DNA of 64,000 bases. Source: Sedimentitalea xiamensis (lineage in GTDB: Bacteria; Pseudomonadota; Alphaproteobacteria; Rhodobacterales; Rhodobacteraceae). Of this stretch, positions 46,456 through 56,120 are shown piece by piece. The position numbers were made by a program, and so were the translations under genes. The notes under the pieces are model-generated. The model was not told the DNA's origin and ran no database searches. It worked only from the letters and a program-made list of their open reading frames with translations. Numbering within the stretch: position 1 is the stretch's first letter; each line of letters starts with the position of its first letter. The stretch spans positions 1-64,000 of the forward strand of contig NZ_JASNJE010000016.1 in the NCBI RefSeq assembly GCF_030164465.1, given 5' to 3'.

Positions 46456-47196
46456 ATGACCATCGTGTTGCAGGACAGGATACCCTACGACGTTTCGGAG
46501 CCGCGCGCGTTGCCGGGGCTGCAACCCCTGGCCATGCACGACTGGCTGATCGCGGACGAGGCTTTCGGCGGTCAGATGGCGGAACGCGAACGTCTGCTGG
46601 ATGGTGCCCGCGACCGTGTCGTCGCGCTGGAGGATTCCGCCCTTGAGGCGGCTGGGGAACTGCTCGATCTGGTTCTGGAACTCGCCTATCCTGGCGAGCC
46701 GGACGTGGTGCTGCGGCCCGATGGCAAGCGCGTGACGCCTGATCGAGACGATCCGCTGGGCAGTCTGGGGCGGCTGGTGCAGGAAGATTTTTGCATCCTG
46801 CAGAAGCGGGGAAGCGAACATCTGCTGACCGGGGCCGTGCTGTGCTTTCCCGCCAGCTGGACCTTGACGGAAAAGTTCCGGCGTCCTTTGACCGCCATTC
46901 ACGGTCCGGTCCACAGCTACGATGCGCCGATGGCCAAACGGGTGCAGCGCGTGTTCGATGGCGTTCAGGTCGGCCGGCCGATGTGGCGTTTCAATGCGTT
47001 GGAATATGCCGATCCGGCTCTCTTCCAACCGCGTCGCCTGTCGGAGCCGCGGGTTCCGTTGCGCCCGGACGAAGCGGGCTATCTGCGCAGCGAACGCCAA
47101 AGCATCCTGCGCCTGCCGCGCACCAGGGCCGTGGTCTTTTCGATTCACACTTATGTGCTGTCCCGTCAGGGGGTTGGGAGACGTTTGCCCGAATAA
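46456..47196 (+). CDS. DUF3445 haem-dependent oxidative N-demethylase-like protein
   Basis: A 246-residue protein of the DUF3445/HDOD family, whose characterised members use haem to oxidatively demethylate dimethylamine-type substrates. Family features seen are PGLQPLAMHDWLIADEAFGG, then LGRLVQEDFCIL, then LCFPASWTLTEKF followed by IHGPVHSYD. Histidine and acid residues of the last segment are probable haem-site or catalytic residues. The ATG at 46456 has AGGGAA at six bases. It lies just beside the pseudogene, divergently. Confidence 0.75.
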   Translation: MTIVLQDRIPYDVSEPRALPGLQPLAMHDWLIADEAFGGQMAERERLLDGARDRVVALEDSALEAAGELLDLVLELAYPGEPDVVLRPDGKRVTPDRDDPLGSLGRLVQEDFCILQKRGSEHLLTGAVLCFPASWTLTEKFRRPLTAIHGPVHSYDAPMAKRVQRVFDGVQVGRPMWRFNALEYADPALFQPRRLSEPRVPLRPDEAGYLRSERQSILRLPRTRAVVFSIHTYVLSRQGVGRRLPE

Positions 47197-47266
47197 TGCG
47201 TCTGCGCGACATTGCGTGCCGGCAAATTCACTCTAAGGTGCGGGCAAGGAACTTCGGGGGGCGGAC

Positions 47267-47755
47267 ATGACGACGGACAAGCCGGATCTGGGCGGGATTG
47301 ACGACGTGACTGTCCTTTCGGAACTTTATGCCGACATGGTGCAGGGATGGATCTCCGCATTCCAACGGCCGGGTGACGATGCCGGTGGCGACGTGGAAAC
47401 GGACTTTGGCCGCGACGTGATGGAACTGCTGGCGCGCGCGCAGATCGCCTGGCTGAACAGCGGGTTGCGGTACGGGCGGCAGATCAGCGACCTCATGCTG
47501 GCCCACAAGGGTGATCTGGGGGATTTCGCCGAGGCGCTGAAACCTCCGGCAGACGGTCCGCCGGATCGCCTTGATCTGCGCCAGACCGCCATGATCGACA
47601 CGGCGCGGCGGCTTCTTCAGCAGGTCGCCGATGCGTCGCTCAGCGAGGCCGAGGCCCTGCGCGCCGAGCTTCTGAAGATCGAGGCGGAACTGCGCAGCCT
47701 CCAGAATGCGGGCGCGGACGCCGGTCCCAGGCGCAATGTCAGGATCAAGCGATGA
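47267..47755 (+). CDS. Hypothetical helical protein
   Basis: A 162-residue predicted cytoplasmic, helix-rich protein. Features are an amphipathic stretch (LSELYADMVQGWISAFQRP), a central WLNSGLRYGRQISDLMLAHKG segment and a C-terminal coiled coil (LSEAEALRAELLKIEAELRSLQ). It is not assigned to a family. Its layout is similar to granule- or membrane-associated phasin-like proteins, which is a weak resemblance only. A GGGGGG ribosome site precedes the ATG, and its stop overlaps the polyprenyl synthetase start by four bases, so the two are translationally coupled. Confidence 0.6.
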   Translation: MTTDKPDLGGIDDVTVLSELYADMVQGWISAFQRPGDDAGGDVETDFGRDVMELLARAQIAWLNSGLRYGRQISDLMLAHKGDLGDFAEALKPPADGPPDRLDLRQTAMIDTARRLLQQVADASLSEAEALRAELLKIEAELRSLQNAGADAGPRRNVRIKR

Positions 47756-48693
47756 ACAACGACCATCAACAGGGGCGCGCCGACTGGGTCATCCCGGAAC
47801 TGGGGTTCGAGGAGGAAACCGAACGGCTGCGCAAGGCGATTGCCGACTGGTTGGCCGGCGCCAACGCGGAAATGGCCGAGGCCCTCAGCTGGCAGTTCCT
47901 GGCCGGATCGAAATATTTCCGCCCGCTGACCATGTTCAGCTGTGCACGGGCCCAGACCGGCGAGGTTGCAGAGAACGTCATCCGTTCCGCCGTCGCGCTG
48001 GAGCTGTTTCACAACATGACACTGGTTGTGGATGACATCCTGGACCGGTCCGACACGCGCCGCGGCAAGGCGACCATGCACGCGAAATTCGGCACGCTGA
48101 ATGCGCTGATGACTTCTGGCTACATGACCGCCGAAGCCTATCGCATGATGGCGGAGGATGCGCAGGCGGTGCGGCTGCTGTCGGAACTGATGACCCGGTT
48201 GGGGGCGGCGGAATGCGCCCAATGGCGCCTGCGCAAGCAGCCTCTCGGCGTGTCGGACTGGCGGATGCTGGCGCAGGAAGACACCGGGTCGATGTTCGAG
48301 GTCGCGGCCTGCCTTGCAGATCGCAGCGGTGCATTGCGCCGCTTCGGGCGCTATCTGGGCATGCTCTATCACGCCTGCGACGACGTGTCGGACGTGCGGG
48401 GCACCGATGCGCTGGGCGAAGGCGGCGGCGACGAAGACATCCGCGACGGCATCCTGACGCTGCCCGCCGCCATCGCGACCCTTGACCCGGACGTGGCCGC
48501 GATGTTCCGCGATCCGGCGCCGTCCAACTATGCGGCTCTGGCCGCCGCTTTTCGCGCGGCCTTGCCCGCCGCGGAGGCAGAGCTTGACGTCATCGCCGAT
48601 CAGGCCCGCGCCGAAGCGCACCGCCATGCCGACGATCCCGCGCCGCTGCTGGCGCTGGTCGATCGCACCCGGATGCTGGGCTACAAGGTTTGA
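47752..48693 (+). CDS. Polyprenyl synthetase family protein
   Basis: A 313-residue trans-isoprenyl diphosphate synthase. Both aspartate-rich motifs are present: DDILD at 94-98 (VVDDILDRSDTRRGKA) and DDVSD near 209-213. It condenses isopentenyl diphosphate with an allylic diphosphate. The product length (C15, C20 or longer) depends on residues near the first motif and cannot be fixed here. It is coupled to the preceding hypothetical gene. The cyclase/ATPase and flavoprotein genes follow convergently. Confidence 0.85.
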   Translation: MNNDHQQGRADWVIPELGFEEETERLRKAIADWLAGANAEMAEALSWQFLAGSKYFRPLTMFSCARAQTGEVAENVIRSAVALELFHNMTLVVDDILDRSDTRRGKATMHAKFGTLNALMTSGYMTAEAYRMMAEDAQAVRLLSELMTRLGAAECAQWRLRKQPLGVSDWRMLAQEDTGSMFEVAACLADRSGALRRFGRYLGMLYHACDDVSDVRGTDALGEGGGDEDIRDGILTLPAAIATLDPDVAAMFRDPAPSNYAALAAAFRAALPAAEAELDVIADQARAEAHRHADDPAPLLALVDRTRMLGYKV

Positions 48694-48699
48694 GCGGCG

Positions 48700-51600
48700 T
48701 CAGGTGCCCGAAGGTTCCAGCCTGTCCGCGCCGAGCCGGTCGAGGACGCCTTTCGCCCGTGCCAGATCGGCGGTGTCAAAGCCTTCGGTAAAGCCGCGAT
48801 ACACGGGCGACAGAACCGTGTGCGCCGCTTCTTGCTGTCCTTTGCGCGCCATGAGGTCCGCAAGCCCCGTGGCCGCCCGCAGTGCCCAGGCCGGAGAGGA
48901 CAGGGCGCGCGCGCGCGCCAGCGCATCCTGCCAGGCCGCCAGTGCGGTATCCGTGTCGCCGGCGGCTTCGGCCACCCGCGCCCGCGCGATCCGCACGTCC
49001 GGGGCGATCCAGAGTTCTCCCGACTCGTCGACCTGCGCTTCAAGCCCGTCCAGCGCCGCGAAAGCAGCGGCCGTGTCACCTGTCTGGGCCAGCATGACCG
49101 CCTGCATTCCGAGGAAATGGGGTTCGTGCAGGCGGAAGGACATGGCCTTGCAGACAGAGATCGCGGCGCCGATGATCTGCAGGGCCTTTTCCGGCTCCCC
49201 CGTGGCGGCCAGCGCTTCGGCCTGCCAGAACAGGCTGTAGCCGGCGGCAAAATCGTATCCCATGCGTTTGGCATAGGCGACCGCGTCGGTCGTGATCTGC
49301 AACACCGCGTCCGAACGCCCCTGCAGGGCCGCGAGCCTGCATAGCCCGTTCACCTGCGCGTAGATTACGGAATAGGGATCGTTCAGGGTCTCCGCGTGAT
49401 CCAGGGCCGCTTGCGTCATCGCCGTCGCCTGATCCGACTTTCCGAGCGCCCAGAGCGAGGCCGCGTGCCAGCACCTGGCGATGACCAGCGGGTCTCCGGT
49501 GGTGTGCCGGGGCGATGAAGAATTCCATGCGCCGCCTTTGACATGACCCTCGGCTTGTTCGCCCCACCAGACCGAGGTTTCGAAGTTGCCGCAACTGTAA
49601 TGCGACCAGGACAGGGCCGACCCGGCGGACACCAGCAGTCGCGGGTCGTCGCCAGCGATCTCCGCGATACGGGACAGCTCCCGGTGTCCGTTGGCGACCT
49701 CGCCGCGCATCGCGAGATGGGCGCCATATCCGTTCTGGAACGCGATCTGGAAATCCTTGCTGGTGCCCGCGGCATCCAGCGCGCGGGCCTTGGCGAAGGC
49801 CGCCCCGACTTCGGGGGCCGCGTGACCCTTGATGCCGCTGAGAACCGCACCGTGACCGGCGTGAAGCTGCACTTCCAGCGCCTCGCGGTCCGGCCCCCTC
49901 GGCATCTGCGCCACCTGTTCCAGTCCCGCCTGCATATGGGCTTTGGCCTCGCTGACGATGCCGCGCTGGCGGGCGGATTGCCCGGCCGCCAGCCAGTTGC
50001 GCGCCGCGCTGGCGTGTTCCCCGGCCTCGGCGTAGTGCCGGGCCGGGAATTCCGGGGCGTTGCGCGCCCGGTCGGGAAACACCTCTTCGATGGCGCGTGC
50101 AATGCTCAGATGCATGCTCTGGCGGCTGCGGTTGAGCAGGGATTCATAGGCGGAATCCCGGATCAGCGCGTGGCGGAACACCCATGTTCCCGGTTCCCGG
50201 CCGGCGAAGATCAGATTGGCTTCGACCAGATCTTCGAGCGACCGCAGAAGGGACGCTCTGGATTTCCGAGATACCGCGCCCAGCAGGTCGATGTCGAACT
50301 CGCGACCGATGACCGAGGCGATCTGCGCGATGGGGCGCGGTCCCTCCAGCGAATCAAGCTGCGCCATCAGCGTATCGCGCAGGGTCGTTGGCACCGTGTT
50401 GACCGTCCGGCTGTCCATCTCGATGACGGACCGGGTCAGTTCCTCGGCAAAGAACGGAATGCCGTCGGCGCGGGCGGCCAGGGTCGCGATCACGTCAGGG
50501 GGCAGCCCGCCGCCGTCCTGCGCCAGAAACGATATCAGCTCCTGGACCTCGGTTTCCTCAAGGCGCTGAAGATCGCAAAGCATGACGCCGGCGTCCGACC
50601 CCCAGGGCGGTTCGAATTCCGGCCGGTAGGTGCCGACCACGAGCACGCGACCTGCGGGCGCGGTCTCGATCATCCGGGCGACCAGTTGCAGCGTCGTCGG
50701 ATCGGCCCAGTGCAGGTCTTCGAAAAACAGCATCACCGGGCTTGACCGCGCCGCCCGCATGATCAGGCCCAGCATCGCCTCGAACAGGCGCGTGCGTTGC
50801 AGTCCGACGGAAATCTCAAGCGGCGGGAACCGGTCGGCGGGCAATCCCATCAACCCGGCGATGAGCGCGCCTTGTTCGCCCGCATCCTTGGGATCCAGGC
50901 CGAAGAACCGCAGGACCTTGTCCAGCCGAACCTCCGGTGAATCCTCGCGCTTGAATCCGGACCCGAACTCAAGCGCCCGGATGACCGGATGCAGGGCGGT
51001 GTTCGAGAAATAGGGCGAGCAGTGCAGTTGCACCAGTGCCGGCCCGGTCATCCCGGAGCGCTTCTTGAGTTCGCGCAGCAGCCGGCTCTTGCCCAGCCCG
51101 GCCTCGCCGCGCAGCATCACGACCGAGCCCTGGCCCGCGTCGGCCTTGCGCCAGGCCTCCATCAACTGCGTCATTTCCCGGTCCCGTCCGATCAGCGGCG
51201 TGATCGCCCGCGACCGATGGGCTTCGAACCGGTTGGCGCTCACCGATGGTCCGAGGATGCGCCAGGCCTTTGTCAGACCCGGAATGCCCTTGAGTTCCAT
51301 CGGAGCGAGCGGTTCGCTGTCAAAGCTGCGGCCCAGCAGCTGATGAGTGCGTTCGCCAACCACGATCTGGCCCGGCTCTGCGACGGCCTGCAATCTCGCG
51401 GCCAGGTTGGGTGCGTCGCCCGACACCACCGCGCCTTCGTGAAGTCCGCGCCCGACCAGATCCCCGACGACCACCAAGCCCGTGGCGATGCCGATCCGGG
51501 TGCGCAGGCGCAGACCCGGATGCGGTTCAAGCCGTTCCAGGGCGTCGATCAGAGCCAGCCCCATGTTCACCGCGCGTTCGGTGGCGTCCTCCTGCGCCGC

Positions 51601-52032
51601 CGGGTAGCCGAAATAGATCATCGAACCATCGCCGAGGAATTGCGCCACATGCCCGCCGGCGCGGCGCGCGGCGTCCGAAACGGTTTCATGATAGAGCCGG
51701 ATCAGGTCGCGGAATTCCTCGGGGTCGAGTTGCGAGGAGATCTGCGTCGATCCCACCATGTCGCAGAACAGGATGGTCAGCTGGCGGCGTTCGGCTTCCC
51801 ATTCGGATGCCTTGGTTTGTGCCGCCGCATGCCCGCTGCGGGCCGGTTTGGCCAAGGCCGTCTCTCTGGCGGCGCGCAGGATCATCAGCCGATGCCCGAG
51901 GATATCGACCCCCAGTTGCTTGAGCGACTCGTGGTCCAGCTGGTTCAGCAGATCCGGCGTGATCTGTTCCTCTTCGAAGCGGCCTGCATATTGCGGCAGT
52001 CCGGCGTCCGTCAGCCATGCCTTGATGTCCAT
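48700..52032 (-). CDS. SAM domain-class III adenylate/guanylate cyclase-ATPase-TPR protein
   Basis: An 1110-residue multidomain regulator. A SAM domain (residues 1-55) starts DIKAWLTDAGLPQYAGRF. The class III cyclase domain (about 80-235) has metal aspartates D91 (FCDMVGST) and D135 (GDGSMIYFG), plus D206, N209 and R213 in SGDAPNLAARLQ, so it looks catalytically competent. An ATPase follows with Walker A GEAGLGKS (309-316) and Walker B VMLFFEDLHWAD. The rest is tetratricopeptide repeats. This is the plan of LuxR/MalT-type signalling ATPases with a cyclase front. The ATG at 52032 follows AGGGAAG. Confidence 0.85.
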   Translation of the reverse strand: MDIKAWLTDAGLPQYAGRFEEEQITPDLLNQLDHESLKQLGVDILGHRLMILRAARETALAKPARSGHAAAQTKASEWEAERRQLTILFCDMVGSTQISSQLDPEEFRDLIRLYHETVSDAARRAGGHVAQFLGDGSMIYFGYPAAQEDATERAVNMGLALIDALERLEPHPGLRLRTRIGIATGLVVVGDLVGRGLHEGAVVSGDAPNLAARLQAVAEPGQIVVGERTHQLLGRSFDSEPLAPMELKGIPGLTKAWRILGPSVSANRFEAHRSRAITPLIGRDREMTQLMEAWRKADAGQGSVVMLRGEAGLGKSRLLRELKKRSGMTGPALVQLHCSPYFSNTALHPVIRALEFGSGFKREDSPEVRLDKVLRFFGLDPKDAGEQGALIAGLMGLPADRFPPLEISVGLQRTRLFEAMLGLIMRAARSSPVMLFFEDLHWADPTTLQLVARMIETAPAGRVLVVGTYRPEFEPPWGSDAGVMLCDLQRLEETEVQELISFLAQDGGGLPPDVIATLAARADGIPFFAEELTRSVIEMDSRTVNTVPTTLRDTLMAQLDSLEGPRPIAQIASVIGREFDIDLLGAVSRKSRASLLRSLEDLVEANLIFAGREPGTWVFRHALIRDSAYESLLNRSRQSMHLSIARAIEEVFPDRARNAPEFPARHYAEAGEHASAARNWLAAGQSARQRGIVSEAKAHMQAGLEQVAQMPRGPDREALEVQLHAGHGAVLSGIKGHAAPEVGAAFAKARALDAAGTSKDFQIAFQNGYGAHLAMRGEVANGHRELSRIAEIAGDDPRLLVSAGSALSWSHYSCGNFETSVWWGEQAEGHVKGGAWNSSSPRHTTGDPLVIARCWHAASLWALGKSDQATAMTQAALDHAETLNDPYSVIYAQVNGLCRLAALQGRSDAVLQITTDAVAYAKRMGYDFAAGYSLFWQAEALAATGEPEKALQIIGAAISVCKAMSFRLHEPHFLGMQAVMLAQTGDTAAAFAALDGLEAQVDESGELWIAPDVRIARARVAEAAGDTDTALAAWQDALARARALSSPAWALRAATGLADLMARKGQQEAAHTVLSPVYRGFTEGFDTADLARAKGVLDRLGADRLEPSGT

Positions 52033-52090
52033 AGCCTCTTCCCTGGTCTTCCCCTGAACTTTCCCGCTGCCTTCAGCGGACCGTGCGGTG

Positions 52091-53992
52091 TCAGCCCTTG
52101 TCGTGCTCGCTGCCGGATTGCAGCTTGACGCCGTGCTTTTTCTTGTGGTGCCCCCCGCCATGTTTCCGGAACCCGTTTTCGTCGTAGTTCCAGTAGATCG
52201 GTCCGATGGCGAGCGGATGATCCCTGGGCAGGTTGCGGACCGAGTTGGTCCAGTTGATCGGGCCAAGATAGTGCGGCGGGTTCGGTTTGCGGCCCATGAA
52301 GGGTTCCAGCGCCTTCACACCCGCCTTTATGATCTTGCGCTGGGTCTCGTCCCAGCTGCTGCCATACCTGCCCATCACGGTGTTCGCTTCCGACCACATC
52401 TTCGCCGACGCGGCCAGCGGCGCCCAGGCCAGCTTCAGCGCCTGGAAAAGCTCGACCGGAAAGGCTTCGGGTTCCAGAACCGTGACCGGATCGGATTTTT
52501 TCGCATGCCTTGCCCGAATGCATTCCGCTGCATTCAGGCCCGAGATCACGGCGCCCTCGATGGTGGAGACATCCATGATGTTCTTGACATAAGTGCCTGC
52601 CATCCAAAGATTTTCCAGCGGCGTTTCGGTGTCGGGGCGGCGTTCCCAACTGCCGACCATATTGGCGAAAAGCTCTTCGCCGGTGTTCATGTCAAAAGCG
52701 GTCTTGCGCAGATCGATGTCGTCCAGATCGACGGGCAGGTGCTGCATCACCTCGTTCAGCACATATTCGATCGCCGTGGTGGGGTGATCGAGATCCAGGA
52801 TAAGCTGGTGTTCCTTCTTGTGGCCTTCGGGATGCCGCTTTTCGGGTGGTATCGACAGCAGCGACACCACGTCCGAACAGGTCACGTAGAGAAACGTGTC
52901 CGGCTTTTCGCCCGGCGCCGTGTGCTCGCCGATATCCCGCCAGAGCTGCGTGTAATCCAGGAAGGTCATGTAGTATTTCGCGCCTTCGAAATCGGTCACG
53001 TCCTTGGGCAGCTTGTCGATATGGCATTTCAGGTAGAACTGAAGCGCGCCCATCGGTTCCGCCTCCAGATACTGTACCTCGCCCAGATGCGGGGCCGCGT
53101 CGTAGAATTCGTCGCGCAGCAGCCGTTTGATCGCGCCCGGCGTCACCGCCATCACCACCGCGTCATTGCCCACGTCCACGGCGCATTTGTCCTCGACGTC
53201 CCAGCTGTCATTGACCGAAGGGGACCGGTTCACGATGTCGAATTCAAGCCGCGCGATCCGCTTGCCGTCCTTGTCGGGCACGACCTTGGCGAGCCGGTGC
53301 AGCGGCTTCAGTTCGAAGCGATCAAAGCTCTCCAGCTTGTCCAGCCAGGGCTTCATCAGGTAGTCCCACTTGTTTCCGGCCAGCAGGAAGAATTCCGGCA
53401 CGGAGTAGCGGTTGGTGTATTTCACGAAGGTCCGGTAGCTCTTGGCGGACGCCTGATAGGAGGAAATCGCCCAGACGGTCTCCCACAGGGTCTGGTGCAG
53501 GTCGGCGGCGATCCGCGTCATGTAGGGCCGGGAATGCAAGAAACCGTTCACCGAATAAGTATCCAGCAGGTCGTGCTTGTGTTCCGGTTCCGCCAGCATG
53601 TCGATCATCGAATACATGTAGATGAACAGGTCCGGCGGTGGCGCCGCGCCCGAATCCATATTGCGCAGGAAATCCTGCGGCCCGCTGGGATTGAACATCG
53701 CGGGCAGGCGGTCCAGTTCGTCGCCGCGCAGAAAGCGAAACGCTTCACGAGGCGTGAAATTGTTCTTTATTCCAATCTCTTCCGCGATCTTCCAGAAGTT
53801 GAAGTAGAAGTTCGGGAACATGTGGTAGGAATGCTCGCGCCGCGTACCCGTCACCTTGTCGCGGTAGGAATGAAGCATGCCGCCGACGAAATCGTCCTGT
53901 TCGTATAGCGTCACGTGAAACCCGCGTTCCAGCAGGCGCAAGGCCGCGCTCATCCCGGCCACACCGGCTCCGACAATCGCTACTTTCTTCAT
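52091..53992 (-). CDS. FAD-dependent oxidoreductase, phytoene desaturase-like
   Basis: A 633-residue flavoprotein with GxGxxG (residues 8-13, VAIVGAGVAGMSAALRL) and the family pattern of amine-oxidase/phytoene-desaturase proteins, such as VGGMLHSYRDKVTGTRREHSYHMF and the C-terminal VSTIEGAVISGLNAAE. It also has an unusual basic C-terminal tail rich in histidine and lysine (GGGHHKKKHGVK). The substrate may be an isoprenoid or another lipid; a polyprenyl synthetase lies 3.4 kb away. ATG 53992 is preceded by GGAG at seven bases. The cyclase gene follows after 58 bases on the same strand, probably in one operon. Confidence 0.78.
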   Translation of the reverse strand: MKKVAIVGAGVAGMSAALRLLERGFHVTLYEQDDFVGGMLHSYRDKVTGTRREHSYHMFPNFYFNFWKIAEEIGIKNNFTPREAFRFLRGDELDRLPAMFNPSGPQDFLRNMDSGAAPPPDLFIYMYSMIDMLAEPEHKHDLLDTYSVNGFLHSRPYMTRIAADLHQTLWETVWAISSYQASAKSYRTFVKYTNRYSVPEFFLLAGNKWDYLMKPWLDKLESFDRFELKPLHRLAKVVPDKDGKRIARLEFDIVNRSPSVNDSWDVEDKCAVDVGNDAVVMAVTPGAIKRLLRDEFYDAAPHLGEVQYLEAEPMGALQFYLKCHIDKLPKDVTDFEGAKYYMTFLDYTQLWRDIGEHTAPGEKPDTFLYVTCSDVVSLLSIPPEKRHPEGHKKEHQLILDLDHPTTAIEYVLNEVMQHLPVDLDDIDLRKTAFDMNTGEELFANMVGSWERRPDTETPLENLWMAGTYVKNIMDVSTIEGAVISGLNAAECIRARHAKKSDPVTVLEPEAFPVELFQALKLAWAPLAASAKMWSEANTVMGRYGSSWDETQRKIIKAGVKALEPFMGRKPNPPHYLGPINWTNSVRNLPRDHPLAIGPIYWNYDENGFRKHGGGHHKKKHGVKLQSGSEHDKG

Positions 53993-54181
53993 GTCACGCT
54001 CCGACAATTGGTTATGGGTATCCGTCAATGATACGGCGCGGCACTGGTGAAGATATTAGCACGGATGGCGAAAACAGATAACACCACACTTTGGCGTTTT
54101 TGCAAGCCATTGTATATACTTAATTTTGATGGAATTCCGGCGGTCCCGGCGAAGCCGCGGTGTCGCCCGGTGCGGCAGCGG

Positions 54182-54258
54182 TGGTAGGCCCGGAGGGACT
54201 CGAACCCCCAACCAAAGCGTTATGAGCGCTCTGCTCTAACCAATTGAGCTACAGGCCC
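54182..54258 (-). tRNA. tRNA with anticodon CAT, probably tRNA-Ile2 (lysidine)
   Basis: A 77-base cloverleaf with CCA encoded. The anticodon loop is CTCATAA on the stem GAGCG/CGCTT, the T arm is GGGGG-TTCGAGT-CCCTC and the discriminator base is A. The acceptor stem has C4-G69 and C5-G68, pairs reported in E. coli to favour TilS (lysidine at C34), which supports isoleucine decoding of ATA. An elongator tRNA-Met cannot be fully excluded. The first pair is a G1-U72 wobble, unusual for an elongator tRNA. It is not an initiator tRNA, which would have GGG-CCC in the anticodon stem. Confidence 0.85.
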
Positions 54259-54376
54259 GCCTACGGTCTGCGTATCACGGTGGACGGGGGCGTCAAGATC
54301 AGACAGCGCAGCCAAATGTTGCAAGCCGACCCGCAATCGACTACGCCGCGCGCAGATTGTGAAAAGGATCGGGCGC

Positions 54377-55423
54377 ATGACGACGGGCAAGACCGGCATC
54401 ACCTATGCCGAGGCAGGAGTGGACATCGATGCGGGCAATGCCCTTGTCGAGCGGATCAAACCGGCGGCGAAACGCACCGCGCGTCCCGGTGTGATGAGCG
54501 GTCTCGGCGGTTTCGGTGCCCTTTTTGATCTCAAGGCGGCCGGCTTCACCGACCCGGTGCTGGTCGCGGCCACCGACGGCGTCGGCACCAAGCTGCGCAT
54601 TGCCATCGACACCGGGGTGGTGGACGGAGTCGGCATCGACCTCGTCGCCATGTGCGTCAACGATCTGGTGTGCCAGGGGGCTGAACCGCTGTTCTTCCTG
54701 GACTATTTCGCGACCGGAAAGCTGGAAACGGACGTGGCGGCGCGGATCATCGAAGGAATCGCGACCGGCTGCGAAAGGTCGGGCTGCGCACTGATCGGCG
54801 GAGAGACGGCAGAGATGCCGGGGATGTATCCTGAGGGCGATTTCGATCTTGCCGGTTTCGCTGTTGGGGCGATGGAACGCGGCGGCGCCTTGCCCGGCGG
54901 CGTGGCCGAAGGCGATGTCCTCCTCGGTCTGGCCAGCGACGGCGTGCATTCGAACGGTTATTCCCTCGTGCGCAGGTTGGTCGAGCTATCGGGGCTGGGC
55001 TGGGACGCTGACAGTCCGTTCGGGGATGCCAGCCTTGGCGCGGACCTGCTGACGCCGACCCGGCTCTACGTGAAACCGGCGCTGGCGGCGGTGCGCGCCG
55101 GCGGCGTGCACGCGCTGGCCCATATCACCGGCGGCGGCCTGACGGAGAACCTGCCGCGGGTGCTGCCCGAGGGATGCGGCGCGGAGATCGACCTGTCGGC
55201 CTGGGACCTGCCCGGCGTTTTCAGGTGGATGGCGGGCGTCGGAAACGTGGCGGAGGCCGAAATGCTGAAAACCTTCAACTGCGGCATCGGCATGATCCTC
55301 GTTTGCGATCCGGACCGCGCCGCGGCGCTGGCCGAAAACCTTGGCGCTTCCGGTGAAACCGTATACCGGATCGGCACCGTGACAGATCGCCCCGGCGTTC
55401 GGTATCGGGGCAGCCTGACGTGA
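54377..55423 (+). CDS. purM: Phosphoribosylformylglycinamidine cyclo-ligase
   Basis: PurM closes the imidazole ring in the fifth step of purine synthesis, using ATP on FGAM. The product is 348 residues. [26 protein letters not shown] and [18 protein letters not shown] are typical. The ATG at 54377 follows AAAAGGA; an upstream in-frame GTG at 54359 is less likely. It overlaps purN by four bases (GTGA), so translation is coupled. Confidence 0.97.
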   Translation: MTTGKTGITYAEAGVDIDAGNALVERIKPAAKRTARPGVMSGLGGFGALFDLKAAGFTDPVLVAATDGVGTKLRIAIDTGVVDGVGIDLVAMCVNDLVCQGAEPLFFLDYFATGKLETDVAARIIEGIATGCERSGCALIGGETAEMPGMYPEGDFDLAGFAVGAMERGGALPGGVAEGDVLLGLASDGVHSNGYSLVRRLVELSGLGWDADSPFGDASLGADLLTPTRLYVKPALAAVRAGGVHALAHITGGGLTENLPRVLPEGCGAEIDLSAWDLPGVFRWMAGVGNVAEAEMLKTFNCGIGMILVCDPDRAAALAENLGASGETVYRIGTVTDRPGVRYRGSLT

Positions 55424-56016
55424 GCGCCAAGCACGTCGCGATCCTGATTTCCGGCGGCGGCTCCAACATGATGGCGCTGCTGGACAGCATGGTCGGCGAC
55501 CATCCGGCGCGACCCTGCCTGGTCCTGTCCAACACCGCCGCCGCCGGCGGACTGGCCAGGGCGGCGGATCGGGGCGTGCCCACGGCAGTGGTCGATCACC
55601 GCCCCTTCGCCGGGGACCGCCCGGCGTTCGAGGCGGAACTGATGAAGCCGTTGCTCGCGGCGCGGCCGGACATCGTCTGCTTTGCCGGGTTCATGCGGAT
55701 CCTGACGGCGGGTTTCGTCAGCCACTGGCAGGGGCGGGCGTTGAACATCCACCCGTCGCTCTTGCCGCTCTACAAGGGGCTGAACACGCATGCCCGCGCC
55801 CTCGCGGCGGGCGACACCGAACACGGCTGCACCGTGCACGAGGTGACGGCGGAACTGGACGATGGGCCGATCCTCGGGCAGGCTCGCGTTCCGGTTCTGC
55901 CGGACGACACGCCCGAGACGCTCGCGGCGCGGGTTCTGAAACAGGAACACAGGCTCTATCCCGCGGTTCTGCGCCGTTTCGCATCGGGGGATCGCAGACC
56001 GGTCTTTCTGCCCTGA
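55420..56016 (+). CDS. purN: Phosphoribosylglycinamide formyltransferase
   Basis: PurN transfers a formyl group from 10-formyltetrahydrofolate to GAR. The product is 198 residues, slightly shorter than E. coli PurN (212). [13 protein letters not shown] binds phosphate; the catalytic N-H pair is in NIHPSLLP, and the aspartate in [12 protein letters not shown]. It starts with GTG overlapping the purM stop. The purMN pair is the usual alphaproteobacterial arrangement, followed here by rnd. Confidence 0.96.
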   Translation: MSAKHVAILISGGGSNMMALLDSMVGDHPARPCLVLSNTAAAGGLARAADRGVPTAVVDHRPFAGDRPAFEAELMKPLLAARPDIVCFAGFMRILTAGFVSHWQGRALNIHPSLLPLYKGLNTHARALAAGDTEHGCTVHEVTAELDDGPILGQARVPVLPDDTPETLAARVLKQEHRLYPAVLRRFASGDRRPVFLP

Positions 56017-56120
56017 CAAGAATCCGGCGCGTGGTTTCCAAATCGCGTGGTTTGGATTAAGACTGACTGAGTGAAAACGCGACCTGTCTTCTTTCACCGG
56101 AAAAAAAGACAACAAGAACA

